Positions 15,557 to 23,284 of a stretch of 64,000 nt of DNA are shown here, one piece after another. The notes under the pieces were generated by a model, which was not told where the DNA came from, ran no database searches, and saw only the letters and a list, made by a program, of their open reading frames with translations. The position numbers were made by a program, and so were the translations under genes. The stretch's first letter is position 1. Each line of letters begins with the position of its first letter. This stretch comes from Mycolicibacterium hodleri. GTDB taxonomy: Bacteria > Actinomycetota > Actinomycetes > Mycobacteriales > Mycobacteriaceae. The stretch spans positions 186,001 to 250,000 of the forward strand of contig NZ_RCZG01000002.1 in NCBI RefSeq assembly GCF_006439015.1, given 5' to 3'.

Positions 15557-17458
15557 GTGCCGAGTACGCTCACCGACGTTGACATCACGCGGCGGCAGCT
15601 GTCCCTTATGCGTGACGACGTCGACGACCTCCTGAACCGGCTGACGATGGCCGAGTCGTCGTGGTCGGACTGGCTCGCGGCCGTCGCGCCCGAGCACCGA
15701 CCGAGTGCCCGAAATATGTTGCACTACTGGGCTATTCGGCAGTTGGATTTGCGCGATCTGCAGGCGCTACTTTCAGCTCATGGACTTTCGTCACTTGGCC
15801 GCAGCGAGCCGCACGTCGAGGCCACATTGCATTTGGTGCGGGCGGCCATCGGAGCGATGCTCGGTGAAGAATGGCGGCAACCCGTTCTGAACGGTGTGCT
15901 CGTCAACCAGGGCCCCGAACTGCTTCGGAATCGGACGCGGGAGTTGCTCGGACCGGACCCGCTCGATCGCGGGACCCGCATCATGGTCACACTGCCCGCC
16001 GCGGCGGGCACCGACGCCGGCCTGGTTCTCGGCTTGGTGGAACGTGGCATGAACGTGGCACGGATCAACTGCGCGCACGACGATGTGGTGGCGTGGCGCT
16101 CCATGGCGCGCCACGTTGCTCAGGCGGCCGAAACCACCGGCCGGACATGCCTGATCGCGATGGACCTCGGCGGCCCCAAGCTGCGAACCGGACCGCTGGA
16201 GTCCGGGCCTCGCATCGTGAAACTCAAACCTCGCAGGAACGCCCTCGGACAGGTCGTCGCGCCTGCGCAGGCATGGCTCACCGCAGCCGAAGACCCGACC
16301 AACCCGCCGGACGTCGGGATGGTGTCGCTGCCCGTCTGCGGAAAGTGGCTCAGCCGCCGCCACGACGGCGACGTCCTTCATCTGCACGACACCCGTGGTT
16401 CGAAGCGCCGAATAGCACTGGACGACAAGTCTCGAACATCAAGCAAAGCAATGGGATTCGTCGCAACATTCGAACAGACCACCTACCTCGCCACCGGATC
16501 GGTGCTCCACGTGGAGGGCGGCAAGGATTCGACCCATCTCGGGGAGATCCCCCAAACCGAGCAGAGCCTCGTCCTACATCGCGGCGACATCCTCGAGCTG
16601 ACCAGGGATTGCTCACCGGCGCCGGTCCTCACCGGCCGAACACCCCGAATCGGCTGTACGCTGCCCGAGCTCTTCGATCATGTACTCGTCGGGCAGGCGG
16701 TGCACCTCGACGACGGCCGGATACGCGGCAAGGTCGTCAGCGCGAACGCTGCTGTCCTGGGGTTGCGGATCGATCACGCCGCCGATGCGGGTTCTCGACT
16801 CCGCGCCGGTAAGGGAATCAACGTGCCGGGGGCCGACCTCCCGATCTCCGCTCTCACCGAGAAGGATGTCGAGGACCTGGCCAGTGTGGTGGAGCTGGCC
16901 GACTTGGTCGAAATGTCCTTCGTGCGCGACCCTTCCGATGTCACGCGGTTGCTCGACGAGTTGGCCCTCCGCGGCGGTGATGCACTGGGAATCGTGCTGA
17001 AGATCGAAACCCGGCGGGCCTTCGAGCATCTTCCGCAGCTTTTCCTCACGCTGATGCGCCATCCACGCGTCGGAGTGATGATCGCGCGCGGCGATCTCGC
17101 CGTGGAGTGCGGCTACGAACGGCTGGCCGAGTTACAAGAGGAGATCCTGTGGCTGTGCGAGGCAGCGCACCTGCCGGTGATCTGGGCGACCCAGGTACTC
17201 GAGCAGCTCGCGAAGACGGGCAACCCGTCTCGCGCCGAGATCAGCGACGCGGCGATGAGCGAACGCGCTGAATGCGTGATGCTGAACAAGGGTCCGCACA
17301 TCAACGACGCCGTGGTCGTCCTCGACAACATCCTGCGGCGAATGGCCGAACATCACTATAAGAAGACCGTTCTGCTGCCATCGCTGCACGCGTGGCACCC
17401 CGCCCCCGACGTCGACGTGGCAGCAGTGACCGACTCTCGACGCGGGCTGCCGGCGTAG
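15557..17458 (+). CDS. pyruvate kinase-like protein with N-terminal extension
   Basis: 633 residues. About 140 N-terminal residues of helical unknown sequence precede a pyruvate kinase barrel: TRIMVTLPAAAG, GMNVARINCAHDD (normally NFSHG), DLGGPKLRTG (normally DxKGPEIRTG). Later motifs are LKIETRRAF with the catalytic Lys, IARGDLAVECG with the metal-binding Asp, and WATQVLE with the catalytic Thr. The Ser of NFSH and the Lys of DxKGP are replaced, and the C-terminal allosteric domain is missing. It may be a weak or re-purposed phosphotransferase rather than the housekeeping enzyme. GTG 15557 follows AGAGGAGACCCC. Confidence 0.75.
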   Translation: MPSTLTDVDITRRQLSLMRDDVDDLLNRLTMAESSWSDWLAAVAPEHRPSARNMLHYWAIRQLDLRDLQALLSAHGLSSLGRSEPHVEATLHLVRAAIGAMLGEEWRQPVLNGVLVNQGPELLRNRTRELLGPDPLDRGTRIMVTLPAAAGTDAGLVLGLVERGMNVARINCAHDDVVAWRSMARHVAQAAETTGRTCLIAMDLGGPKLRTGPLESGPRIVKLKPRRNALGQVVAPAQAWLTAAEDPTNPPDVGMVSLPVCGKWLSRRHDGDVLHLHDTRGSKRRIALDDKSRTSSKAMGFVATFEQTTYLATGSVLHVEGGKDSTHLGEIPQTEQSLVLHRGDILELTRDCSPAPVLTGRTPRIGCTLPELFDHVLVGQAVHLDDGRIRGKVVSANAAVLGLRIDHAADAGSRLRAGKGINVPGADLPISALTEKDVEDLASVVELADLVEMSFVRDPSDVTRLLDELALRGGDALGIVLKIETRRAFEHLPQLFLTLMRHPRVGVMIARGDLAVECGYERLAELQEEILWLCEAAHLPVIWATQVLEQLAKTGNPSRAEISDAAMSERAECVMLNKGPHINDAVVVLDNILRRMAEHHYKKTVLLPSLHAWHPAPDVDVAAVTDSRRGLPA

Positions 17459-17550
17459 TTCGACGTGATGCATCGACGAGAGTGCGCCACCATGATCCTG
17501 GGCTGGGGATCGGAGTTGACGGTACGGGCAATGAGGGGGAACCTCGAGTA

Positions 17551-17751
17551 GTGATCGAGTCGAGCGAACGAACGGTCATCGACCAAGTGGTCGACAGGTT
17601 GGCCCGGAAGTATCCCAGCGTCCCCGGCGAGAAGGTGGTGGACGTCGTCAACGATTGCTACGCGCGCTTCGACGGTCGCCCCATCCGCGACTTCGTTCCC
17701 TTGTTCGTGGAACGCGGTGCTCGCTCGGCGCTAAACGAGCTCATCGTCTAG
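17551..17751 (+). CDS. three-helix bundle dimerization domain protein (DUF3562-like)
   Basis: 66 residues starting VIESSERTVIDQVVDRLARK and including FDGRPIRDFVPLFVERGA. This pattern fits the small three-helix dimerization proteins common in mycobacteria. The GTG at 17551 follows GAGGGGGA. A longer frame from 17392 runs back into the upstream gene and is not credible. A broken paralogue lies at 12445-12605. Function is unknown; a dimerization or adaptor role is inferred from the fold. Confidence 0.75.
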   Translation: MIESSERTVIDQVVDRLARKYPSVPGEKVVDVVNDCYARFDGRPIRDFVPLFVERGARSALNELIV

Positions 17752-18001
17752 CGGTCGCGGGCCGAGGACGGCGCCGCGATACTTCACCCCAGCTTCGGTA
17801 ATCCGTTCGCGCTCGACGGCAGGTCGTCGGGCGCTCGTCGGGTGAACACTTTCTTACGGCGGCGACTCGAGGCCCCCAAGATCTTCCTGTCCTGGACTCA
17901 GTGCGCCACACTGGTAGCTGACGGGTCGTAGAGCAAACCGCGAACCCGCAATTTCCGCAGATCGTCCGGGGTCGGTCATCAGTTCACTTGGGGATTCATT
18001 C

Positions 18002-19324
18002 GTGCCTAATTCTGCCAAGAATGCAAATAAGACATGCCGCTCAGATGCGGCCAGCGGGGATGCGCCGCGCGAGGTGGGTGCCCATCGCCGCAGGAAGATC
18101 AGCCCGGTAAGTCGAGTAGCAAACGGTGCTCTGATCGCGGCTGGCCTGCTGCCCCTGTTGGCTCACACGTCAGCCGGGGCAGCCACGGTGCCGCCGACGC
18201 CCAGTCCCGCAACGGTCTGGACGCTCAGCCCCGTGGTGGGCTTCCTGCCGACCCAGCTTCAAGGGTCCATGTGCCAGAGCCCCAACACCTGCACGGCGAT
18301 CAACTACCCGGTGTACTCGATCCCCGCGGGCGTGACCGAACTGAACAACGACATCAAAAAGTCCACCTCCAACCCCATCAACCCCACGACGATCGTGTAT
18401 GGCTACAGCCAAGGGGCGCAGGTCGCCGAACAGTGGGTGAAGAAATACGCCAACGACCCGACCGCGCCAAGCCCGGACAACCTGACGTTCGTGCTGCTCG
18501 CCAACGAGACCCGTGCCTACGGAGGCAGCCTCGTCGAGCCGGCGAAGGCGCTCGGCCTGAACCCCGCGCTAGTGGAAATGTGGCCGCAAAGCCAATATCA
18601 GGTGATTGACGTCGCCCGCCAGTACGAAGGAACCGCCGACTACCCCAACAACCCGTCGAGTCGCTATTACTGGCTGGCCGTCATGAATTCGACCGCGGGA
18701 GTCTTCTTGCTTCACGGCGATTACTCGGACATAGACCTCAACGACCCGGCCAACGCCGTCTACACCGAGGGCAACATCACCTACGTCACGGTGCCGACCC
18801 AGAACCTCCCCATGCTCGAGGGGCTGCGGACGATAGGGCTTACCGACCTGGCCGATTCGCTCAACGCGCAGCTGAAACCCCAGGTGGAACAGGCCTACAA
18901 CCGCCCCGCTCCCTTCCCCACGACGACACAGTCGACCTCGTCGCTCACGAACGCGACGGTGGCTCCCGAGAACACCAGTGCGCCTGCTCCAACACGCACC
19001 ACCGCGCCGCTGAAGACCAACGGCTCCGTTACGGGTCTAGCCAAAGCCGAGACTGCACCCTCCACGCCATCTTCCAACTATGTCGATCGACTCGCCGCGG
19101 CGGCAGAGAAGGCAATCGGTGCAGCAGACCAGGGAGTCGCCACGGCCCGACGCCTGGTTTCGACCGTAAAGCCCACCGGTGCAACGGATTTGACAGGTGG
19201 CAACTTGGTGAAACCAAACCGGTTGGCCACGAATTCGACCAAGCACACATCGACCGCCCCCGACGGTGCGGGTGAGCAAGTGACGGAAAATGCCACCCCG
19301 CCCGACGACGGCAACGCCGGCTGA
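18002..19324 (+). CDS. PE-PPE domain alpha/beta-hydrolase, secreted or envelope-associated
   Basis: 440 residues. A basic N-terminus and hydrophobic segment (about 38-60, ending SAGAA) act as an export signal. The PE-PPE domain (Pfam PF08237 type) covers about 70-300, with the serine-hydrolase elbow GYSQGAQ (Ser136) and a plausible His in FLLHGDYSD. Such domains are lipases or esterases of the mycobacterial envelope. The last 130 residues are Thr/Ser/Pro/Ala-rich, like a cell-wall linker. The domain here lacks the PE or PPE N-terminal module. GTG 18002 is the likely start, with only a weak ribosome site. Confidence 0.8.
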   Translation: MPNSAKNANKTCRSDAASGDAPREVGAHRRRKISPVSRVANGALIAAGLLPLLAHTSAGAATVPPTPSPATVWTLSPVVGFLPTQLQGSMCQSPNTCTAINYPVYSIPAGVTELNNDIKKSTSNPINPTTIVYGYSQGAQVAEQWVKKYANDPTAPSPDNLTFVLLANETRAYGGSLVEPAKALGLNPALVEMWPQSQYQVIDVARQYEGTADYPNNPSSRYYWLAVMNSTAGVFLLHGDYSDIDLNDPANAVYTEGNITYVTVPTQNLPMLEGLRTIGLTDLADSLNAQLKPQVEQAYNRPAPFPTTTQSTSSLTNATVAPENTSAPAPTRTTAPLKTNGSVTGLAKAETAPSTPSSNYVDRLAAAAEKAIGAADQGVATARRLVSTVKPTGATDLTGGNLVKPNRLATNSTKHTSTAPDGAGEQVTENATPPDDGNAG

Positions 19325-19342
19325 CAACTGTGCAGGAATGCG

Positions 19343-19972
19343 CTACCGCTGGCCCCATGTGTTCCACGAGGTCACCGTCTCGGCAGGCGGACGCGTGGCG
19401 GGCTTGAAGTCGGTGCCGATCGTATAGGCGACCGGAAACAGCGCGACCTGGGTAACGGTATCGGGGATGCCGAGCAGCTCGGCGACCTCACCCTCCTTGA
19501 ACAGGTGCAGTGTGGTCCACACGGAGCCGAGTCCTCTCGACCGCAGGGCGAGTTGAAAGCTCCACGCAGCCGGGATGATCGAAGCCCAAGCAGCTGCCGC
19601 GACTGGCTGGGATTGGCCGTCGAGGCGCCCTTCGATGCACGGTATGACGTGGACGGGCACCTCGGCGAGGATTCCGGTCAGTGCATCCGCACTCTGATAG
19701 ACACGGCGGGTCTGTGGGTCCCGTTCACTCTCTGCGGCGCGGGCCATGTAGTCGCCGGCGCAACTGCGATAGATCTCGGCGATCGCCGCCCGCTTGTCTT
19801 GATCCGTGACAACCAGCCACCGCCAATTCTGGGAATTGCTCGCCGTGGGGGCCTGCATCGCCAGTTGCAGGCACTCGAGGAGTACCGAGCGTTCCACGGG
19901 GCGGGTCAAATCCAGTCTCTTGCGGACTGCCCGGGTGGTGGACAACAGTCGATCGACCGTGGCGACGTCCAT
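19343..19972 (-). CDS. nitroreductase-family flavoprotein
   Basis: About 209 residues from MDVATVDRLLSTTRAVRKRLD. Hallmarks of FMN nitroreductases are RAVRKRLD at the N-terminus, APTASNSQNWRWLVV for FMN and substrate binding, and a C-terminal LGIPDTVTQVALFPVAYTIG. Reduces nitro compounds, quinones or related groups with NAD(P)H. The start at 19972 follows GAGGTGGCC; alternatives at 20014 (AAAGGCGGG upstream) and 20056 would add up to 28 residues. It ends 18 bases from the convergent PE-PPE gene. Confidence 0.82.
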   Translation of the reverse strand: MDVATVDRLLSTTRAVRKRLDLTRPVERSVLLECLQLAMQAPTASNSQNWRWLVVTDQDKRAAIAEIYRSCAGDYMARAAESERDPQTRRVYQSADALTGILAEVPVHVIPCIEGRLDGQSQPVAAAAWASIIPAAWSFQLALRSRGLGSVWTTLHLFKEGEVAELLGIPDTVTQVALFPVAYTIGTDFKPATRPPAETVTSWNTWGQR

Positions 19973-20056
19973 TCCGGCCACCTCGCCGGGGCGGGACGGG
20001 GCTCGCTCCTGCATCACCGCCCGCCTTTCCACTCGCTTCGCCCTTGCTGGCCGCAC

Positions 20057-21190
20057 CTACGCCGACAGGTCGTCGTCCCAGCCATCGGAGTCGAGGTCCT
20101 CGAGCGAGGTCAGTCGCGGATTGGCCGTGGTCCGAGTGCTGTGCCCGCCGTCCATGCGGGCGGTGTACACGTTGGTCATGGCGATCGTGATGAGTTCCTC
20201 GACGACGTCGTGCGGCGGGTGCCCGACGAGTTGGTTCAGCGGTGTGAGCACGACGCCGATGCTCGCGGTCAATCGATGGGGAGACGTCCGAACGGTGTGG
20301 TGGAGTCTTTCGGTGAGCACGGTGGCGTCGGTGGTGTGGAACGTGTCGGCAACGAGGTACTCGGATTCACCGATGTGGGCTAAAACGGCGTCGCGACGAA
20401 GCGTCTCGCTGATCCGGTGCCCGATCGCCACCCGGGCCTGATTGCCATCGGCGTCGCCTCTCATGGCCGTCAGCAGGGAGAAACTGTCCAGGCTGACGAC
20501 GACGATGGCCAGGAAGCGGTCGTTTACCCTGTCTCGGGCGACGATGGTGGCGACGCGGTCGGAAAAAGCATCGCGCGTCAGCAACCCGGTCAACGGCTCG
20601 AGTTCGCCGTATGGCACGTCGGTGTCGACGAGGCGGATCACGCTGCGGCAGATGAACACCACGAAGGCATTGATGATCGTGAAGAGTGCGATTCCGGCGA
20701 TGGCGACCGCGGGTGCGAAACCGAAGACGCGGACCGCGAGCGCGAGGAGGGTCGCAGCGCCGACCAGCCACGTGTACGCCAACAGCCACCCATCGTGGAA
20801 CATCGCGGTGAACGCCGCCACCACCACGAAGGCGCCGGCACCGACGAGGCCGATGGCCGCGTTCGCGTCGATGAGACAGGCTATGGCGATCAGAATGCTG
20901 CCGATCCCCACGCACAATCGCGATTGCAGTCGGGTGGGCCAACTGGACTTCAACCACAACGACGCCATCGCGATGCAGCAGACCGAGACCGCGACGGCGA
21001 GCCACCGATTGCGCGATCCCTTCGGACCGAGATCACTGAGCATCAGGATCAGCGGAATCGCGCTCAACGCGAGCATGTTGGCGGCGATTAGTCGGCACGT
21101 GGCGCGTTGAAGGCCTCTGGTCGCCAGGTATGACGTGATCCAGTAATAGCGGTCCTCCGAATGAAGCCAGCGTCTCGCCGCAACCGACAT
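20057..21190 (-). CDS. membrane protein with degenerate GGDEF domain
   Basis: 377 residues. Six hydrophobic segments lie between about 35 and 190, then a GGDEF-type domain beginning DVPYGELEPLTGLLTRDAF, the standard linker to the first helix. The catalytic signature is replaced: the site reads IGESEY instead of GGDEF, and the upstream DxxxFK region reads VVSLDSFS. Cyclic-di-GMP synthesis is therefore doubtful, and a GTP- or c-di-GMP-sensing or structural role is more likely. The C-terminal 60 residues are acidic. Its promoter region (21191-21300) has no clear motif. Confidence 0.75.
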   Translation of the reverse strand: MSVAARRWLHSEDRYYWITSYLATRGLQRATCRLIAANMLALSAIPLILMLSDLGPKGSRNRWLAVAVSVCCIAMASLWLKSSWPTRLQSRLCVGIGSILIAIACLIDANAAIGLVGAGAFVVVAAFTAMFHDGWLLAYTWLVGAATLLALAVRVFGFAPAVAIAGIALFTIINAFVVFICRSVIRLVDTDVPYGELEPLTGLLTRDAFSDRVATIVARDRVNDRFLAIVVVSLDSFSLLTAMRGDADGNQARVAIGHRISETLRRDAVLAHIGESEYLVADTFHTTDATVLTERLHHTVRTSPHRLTASIGVVLTPLNQLVGHPPHDVVEELITIAMTNVYTARMDGGHSTRTTANPRLTSLEDLDSDGWDDDLSA

Positions 21191-21355
21191 CGTCAGATCA
21201 ATTCGGGGGAGCCGGTGCCCGAACCGAAAAGGGGAAACTCATGGGAACGGCCGAATAGCACGTCTAAACAGTAACGGACAATCCTGGCCATTGGTTAATG
21301 GCTAATTGGGTGAACGGCCACTGCCGCGCTCAAGCCAGGTGGTCGGCATGGGAAT

Positions 21356-21697
21356 TTGGTGGGTTGCCGAGTGGACCACGAGATCTTCGACGACGAGGAC
21401 GTCAGCATCTCGTCTGTCGACGGCGGCAAGCGCATCGCGGCGGCGATCGGTGGAGCGCGCGGGGTGATCCTGCGAAACCACGGACTACTGACGGTCGGGT
21501 CGACCATAGACTCGGCGGTGGGCTACTTCCTGCTGATGGAGTGCTGCGCCGAGGTCCAGATGAAGGCACGTGACGCCCATTCCATCAGCACCGAGTCGGC
21601 GCGCCGGGTCCACGACGAGTTCGACGAGGTCGCCGGGTGGCAGGTGTTTCAGTGGGCGCAGCGCACATACGTCCCCGACCGGGCGGCCATCGGCTAG
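21356..21697 (+). pseudogene. 3' fragment of a class II aldolase/adducin-family gene
   Basis: The reading DHEIFDDEDVSISSVDGGKR, then GVILRNHGLLTVGSTIDSAV and a helical tail, matches the C-terminal half of AraD/FucA-type class II aldolases. The family is normally about 230-260 residues. The N-terminal 130 or so residues, with the zinc-binding HxH motif, are missing and no start or ribosome site is present. It is a 5'-truncated remnant ending at TAG 21697. Confidence 0.7.
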
Positions 21698-21716
21698 CAC
21701 GACGGTTGGCGGAGGC

Positions 21717-21767
21717 GATATCGACCAGGCCTGCTCCGACGTTCCCCGAGGCGCCCGTCACGAGCGG
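21717..21767 (-). pseudogene. N-terminal scrap of a NAD(P)-binding epimerase/NmrA-type gene
   Basis: On the minus strand 21767-21717 reads PLVTGASGNVGAGLVDI, the first strand and glycine loop (TGASGNVG) of an extended SDR or NmrA-like Rossmann protein. The similarity ends at once, close to the aldolase fragment. With that fragment it marks a deletion junction. It is short, so chance is not fully excluded. Confidence 0.4.
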
Positions 21768-21829
21768 TCGCGGTCCTGACACCCCCGCGCGCCGAGGTGT
21801 GTCCATGGCTCGGTGTCCGGTGGTGGATC

Positions 21830-22798
21830 TCAGCGGCCCAGCTTCTCGCGGACGGTGTCGGCGGCGAATCGCGCGATGGACACCGGTCGGAATGCGCGTG
21901 CGGCGGCGGTCAGCGCGTCGCGCGTATCCGCGTTCAGTTCGATGTCGGCGGCGGCGACGTTGAACTCGAGTTGCTCGACGCTAGACGCACCGGGTATGGC
22001 CACCACGCCCGGCAGGCTGATCAGCCAGGCCAAGGCCACCTGAGCCGGTTCGGCGTCGACCTCGGCCGCCACCTCGCGCAATGTGTTCAGGAGCGGCTCT
22101 GCTCGCCGAAGGTTCTCGGTGCCGAACAGTGGGTTCGTCGCCCGGACTCCGCCCGGCCGATTGTCAACGCCGTACTTGCCGCCCAGAAGGCCCTGCGCGA
22201 GTGGGCTGTAGGCGATCACCATCCGATTCTCGCGCTCGGCGAAGGGAACCAGATCGTCGAGCGGCTGAGGGTGGGCGAGCGAGAAGTGCACCTGATTGCT
22301 GATCACGGGCGTGCCCAGCGCGGCGTCGGCCTTGCGCCACCGTGCGAGTGAGTAATTCGAGACCCCGGCCGCACCGATGACGCCGTCGTCGAGCAGGCTG
22401 CGCATCCCAGGCATGATCACCGAATCGGGGACCAGCGGGTTCGGCTGGTGGACCTGATAGAGCGGGATCTTGTCGAGCTGCAGTCGGCGGGCGCTGGCAT
22501 GGGCGCGATGCTTGATCACCGGTGGGAACGGGGCGACGGGGAAGATCTTGCTTGCGACGACTACGTCGGCGCGTTCGTCGCCGAGCGCTTCGCCGAGGAT
22601 GCGCTCGCTCTTGCCGAACCCGTACACCTCGGCCGTGTCGAACAGGGTGACGCCGAGGGCGCGAGCGCGAGCCACGATGTCGCGGGCCGCTCCCGCCGCG
22701 TAATCGTCGCCGTATCCCCACTCCTTGGCGCCGAACTGCCAGGTGCCGAGTCCGATCCGGCTGACCTGTCCGAGCCCGTCGACCTCGAGATGTTTCAT
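21830..22798 (-). CDS. aldo/keto reductase
   Basis: 322 residues from MKHLEVDGLGQVSRIGLGTW. The family elements are GLGTWQFG at the first strand, LFDTAEVYGFGKSE with catalytic Asp and Tyr, VVASKIFP with the Lys, IPLYQVHQPNP with the His-equivalent position (here HQP), and the NADPH-binding GVVAIPGASSVEQLEFN near the C-terminus. Reduces carbonyl compounds with NADPH. ATG 22798 is preferred because GGTGGA lies 6 bases upstream; the GTG at 22807 is an alternative. An inverted repeat (22826-22842) lies just upstream. Confidence 0.88.
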   Translation of the reverse strand: MKHLEVDGLGQVSRIGLGTWQFGAKEWGYGDDYAAGAARDIVARARALGVTLFDTAEVYGFGKSERILGEALGDERADVVVASKIFPVAPFPPVIKHRAHASARRLQLDKIPLYQVHQPNPLVPDSVIMPGMRSLLDDGVIGAAGVSNYSLARWRKADAALGTPVISNQVHFSLAHPQPLDDLVPFAERENRMVIAYSPLAQGLLGGKYGVDNRPGGVRATNPLFGTENLRRAEPLLNTLREVAAEVDAEPAQVALAWLISLPGVVAIPGASSVEQLEFNVAAADIELNADTRDALTAAARAFRPVSIARFAADTVREKLGR

Positions 22799-22825
22799 GC
22801 GTTCCACCGTACTGACGCCGAAGAT

Positions 22826-22842
22826 CTGCGGGGGACCCGCAG
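22826..22842. promoter_or_regulatory. 7-bp inverted repeat upstream of the aldo/keto reductase
   Basis: CTGCGGG, GGA, CCCGCAG. It lies 28 bases before the start codon of the leftward reductase gene. It could be an operator or a 5' leader stem. No other evidence. Confidence 0.3.
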
Positions 22843-23002
22843 GTTTGTGACCTCCGCGTCAGAAATTCGCGTCGTTCACGCCTTCCCGAACGGTCGGTAT
22901 TCGACGGAGTCTTCCTCACGGCCCACCTACGGGTGACGGATTGCGTCGCCTAGCTTCAACCGCTAGTTACGCCCGCCGCGATCTTTGCCGAGAAACGCCG
23001 AC

Positions 23003-23209
23003 TCAACGTAGCCGAGGCTCCACCAGACCTGCCGACGTTGCCGTGCTGATCGCGCGATGCCAGCTAAGTTCGGCGATCACCACCACACCGAGCGCGGCGG
23101 CGATCGCCACCAGTGACCCGAGCCAGTTGTCGAGCAGCACCAGCGACGTCGCGCAGGCGAGCACGAACATGACGGCCAAGGCGGCGCGTCGGTTGGTGAA
23201 TGCACTCAT
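23003..23209 (-). CDS. small membrane protein
   Basis: 68 residues from the ATG at 23209 (MSAFTNRRAALAVMFVLAC), with GGAG 5-8 bases upstream. Two hydrophobic helices, about 9-25 and 28-45 (WLGSLVAIAAALGVVVIAEL), are followed by a short basic tail. No family recognised. It lies between the aldo/keto reductase and isocitrate lyase genes, all on the minus strand. Confidence 0.6.
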   Translation of the reverse strand: MSAFTNRRAALAVMFVLACATSLVLLDNWLGSLVAIAAALGVVVIAELSWHRAISTATSAGLVEPRLR

Positions 23210-23220
23210 GGCTCCAAGGT

Positions 23221-23253
23221 CCTCGGCCGACCTAATGTGCGCCCAAGCCGAGG
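23221..23253 (-). terminator. possible hairpin after isocitrate lyase
   Basis: CCTCGGC (23221-23227) pairs with GCCGAGG (23247-23253) across a 19-base loop, 32 bases downstream of the isocitrate lyase stop. The loop is long and there is no U tract, so the call is weak. Confidence 0.3.
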
Positions 23254-23284
23254 CCAAGAAGTTCCTATGAATGTGCGAGCGGCG

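Noticed and set aside
17392..17550. Longer start for the three-helix protein
   Set aside because: The extension overlaps the pyruvate-kinase-like gene and is Arg-rich out-of-frame sequence; GTG 17551 has its own ribosome site and matches the start of the decayed copy.
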